A stretch of DNA of 6,184 bases, from assembly GCA_003170115.1 (NCBI GenBank), contig PMZS01000274.1:1-6184 (forward strand). Direction: 5' to 3'. The notes under the pieces were generated by a model. It was not told the DNA's origin. It saw only the letters and a list, made by a program, of their open reading frames with translations, and did no database searches. The DNA is from Spirochaetaceae bacterium. GTDB taxonomy: Bacteria; Spirochaetota; Spirochaetia; SZUA-6; Fen-1364. Below are positions 5,891-6,184 of this stretch, piece by piece (position 1 is the stretch's first letter; every line of letters starts with the position of its first letter). The position numbers and the translations under genes are program-made.

Positions 5891-6184
5891 GGACCGGATC
5901 CGCCTGCCACCGGCACAACCGGCGCTGAAGGAAATCAATGCCCAGGAAGATTGCCAGGCCGAGCAGCCCCAGGCAGAGAATGCCCGTGAACATGTCCACA
6001 TAGGACATGCGCATCCAGCTTTCCATCACGAACCACCCGAGCCCCATCCTCGTTCCGAACGTCTCCGAAAAGAACAGGACGGCAAGCGCCGTTCCCGTGC
6101 CTATTCGCACGCAGGACAGGATGGCCGGGATGAGCGCAGGGGCAAGAACATAGAGCGCGGCGTGCCGGCGGGTTCCGCCCAGGG
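5874..6184 (-). CDS. NitT/TauT-type ABC permease, C-terminal part
   Basis: The N-terminal part lies beyond the right edge; about 103 C-terminal residues are visible, running to TGA 5874-5876. The frame opens with LGGTRRHAALYVLAPALIPA, the end of the cytoplasmic EAA loop of binding-protein-dependent permeases (G, then about 11 residues, then P), which docks on the ATPase. Then follow VRIGTGTALAVLFFSETFG, GLGWFVMESWMRMSYVDMFTG and a last span, ILCLGLLGLAIFLGIDFLQ, before the basic end RRLCRWQ. This order matches SsuC/TauC/ThiX-like permeases. It is an inner-membrane subunit of an importer for an organic anion or vitamin-like compound; the substrate cannot be read here. An internal GTG at 6110 is not the real start. 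The 3' end overlaps the apbE remnant by 17 bases, tail to tail. Confidence 0.88.
   Translation of the reverse strand, partial: LGGTRRHAALYVLAPALIPAILSCVRIGTGTALAVLFFSETFGTRMGLGWFVMESWMRMSYVDMFTGILCLGLLGLAIFLGIDFLQRRLCRWQADPVLSAIR

Overview
The window is GC-rich bacterial DNA, roughly 60% by eye. It reads as a chromosome segment: short intergenic gaps, metabolic genes, no mobile element, no RNA gene and no CRISPR array. The assortment is a cobalt/vitamin-type ECF transporter ATPase, a two-domain NADH dehydrogenase fused to DoxX, a long-chain prenyl diphosphate synthase, an aromatic-rich exported beta protein and a lipoprotein-type ApbE. Together with a short, loose lipobox, this would fit a high-GC spirochaete or another diderm anaerobe. 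That placement is inference from memory of these families, not proven by the sequence.

Layout, left to right. 1-996 (-): 5' part of a tandem-domain ABC ATPase of the ECF/CbiO type, cut by the left edge. 997-1152: spacer with a 24-codon possible ORF on + and a purine-rich 'cacaga'-like tract. 1153-1302 (-): small single-span membrane protein. 1320-1862 (-): secreted, probably outer-membrane beta protein with its own strong sigma70-type promoter at 1895-1923. 1943-2908 (-): polyprenyl diphosphate synthase. 2912-5044 (-): 710-residue type II NADH dehydrogenase/DoxX fusion, 3 bases upstream of the synthase and translationally coupled to it. 5045-5149: divergent control region with a 27-bp dyad. 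5150-5890 (+): apbE (FAD:protein FMN transferase) remnant, broken by a poly-T frameshift, an in-frame stop and at least two internal deletions. 5874-6184 (-): C-terminal end of a NitT/TauT (SsuC/TauC)-type ABC permease, overlapping the apbE remnant tail to tail by 17 bases.

The core unit is the ndh2-doxX/prenyl synthase pair. The first gene would move electrons from NADH to a membrane quinone or another acceptor. The second would build the long isoprenoid tail such a quinone needs. The most unusual items are three C-x4-C pairs in the flavoprotein domain, a roughly 75-residue Ala/Ser-rich insert that splits the DoxX domain, and the decayed apbE transcribed away from this operon. No wholly new multi-gene system is evident.
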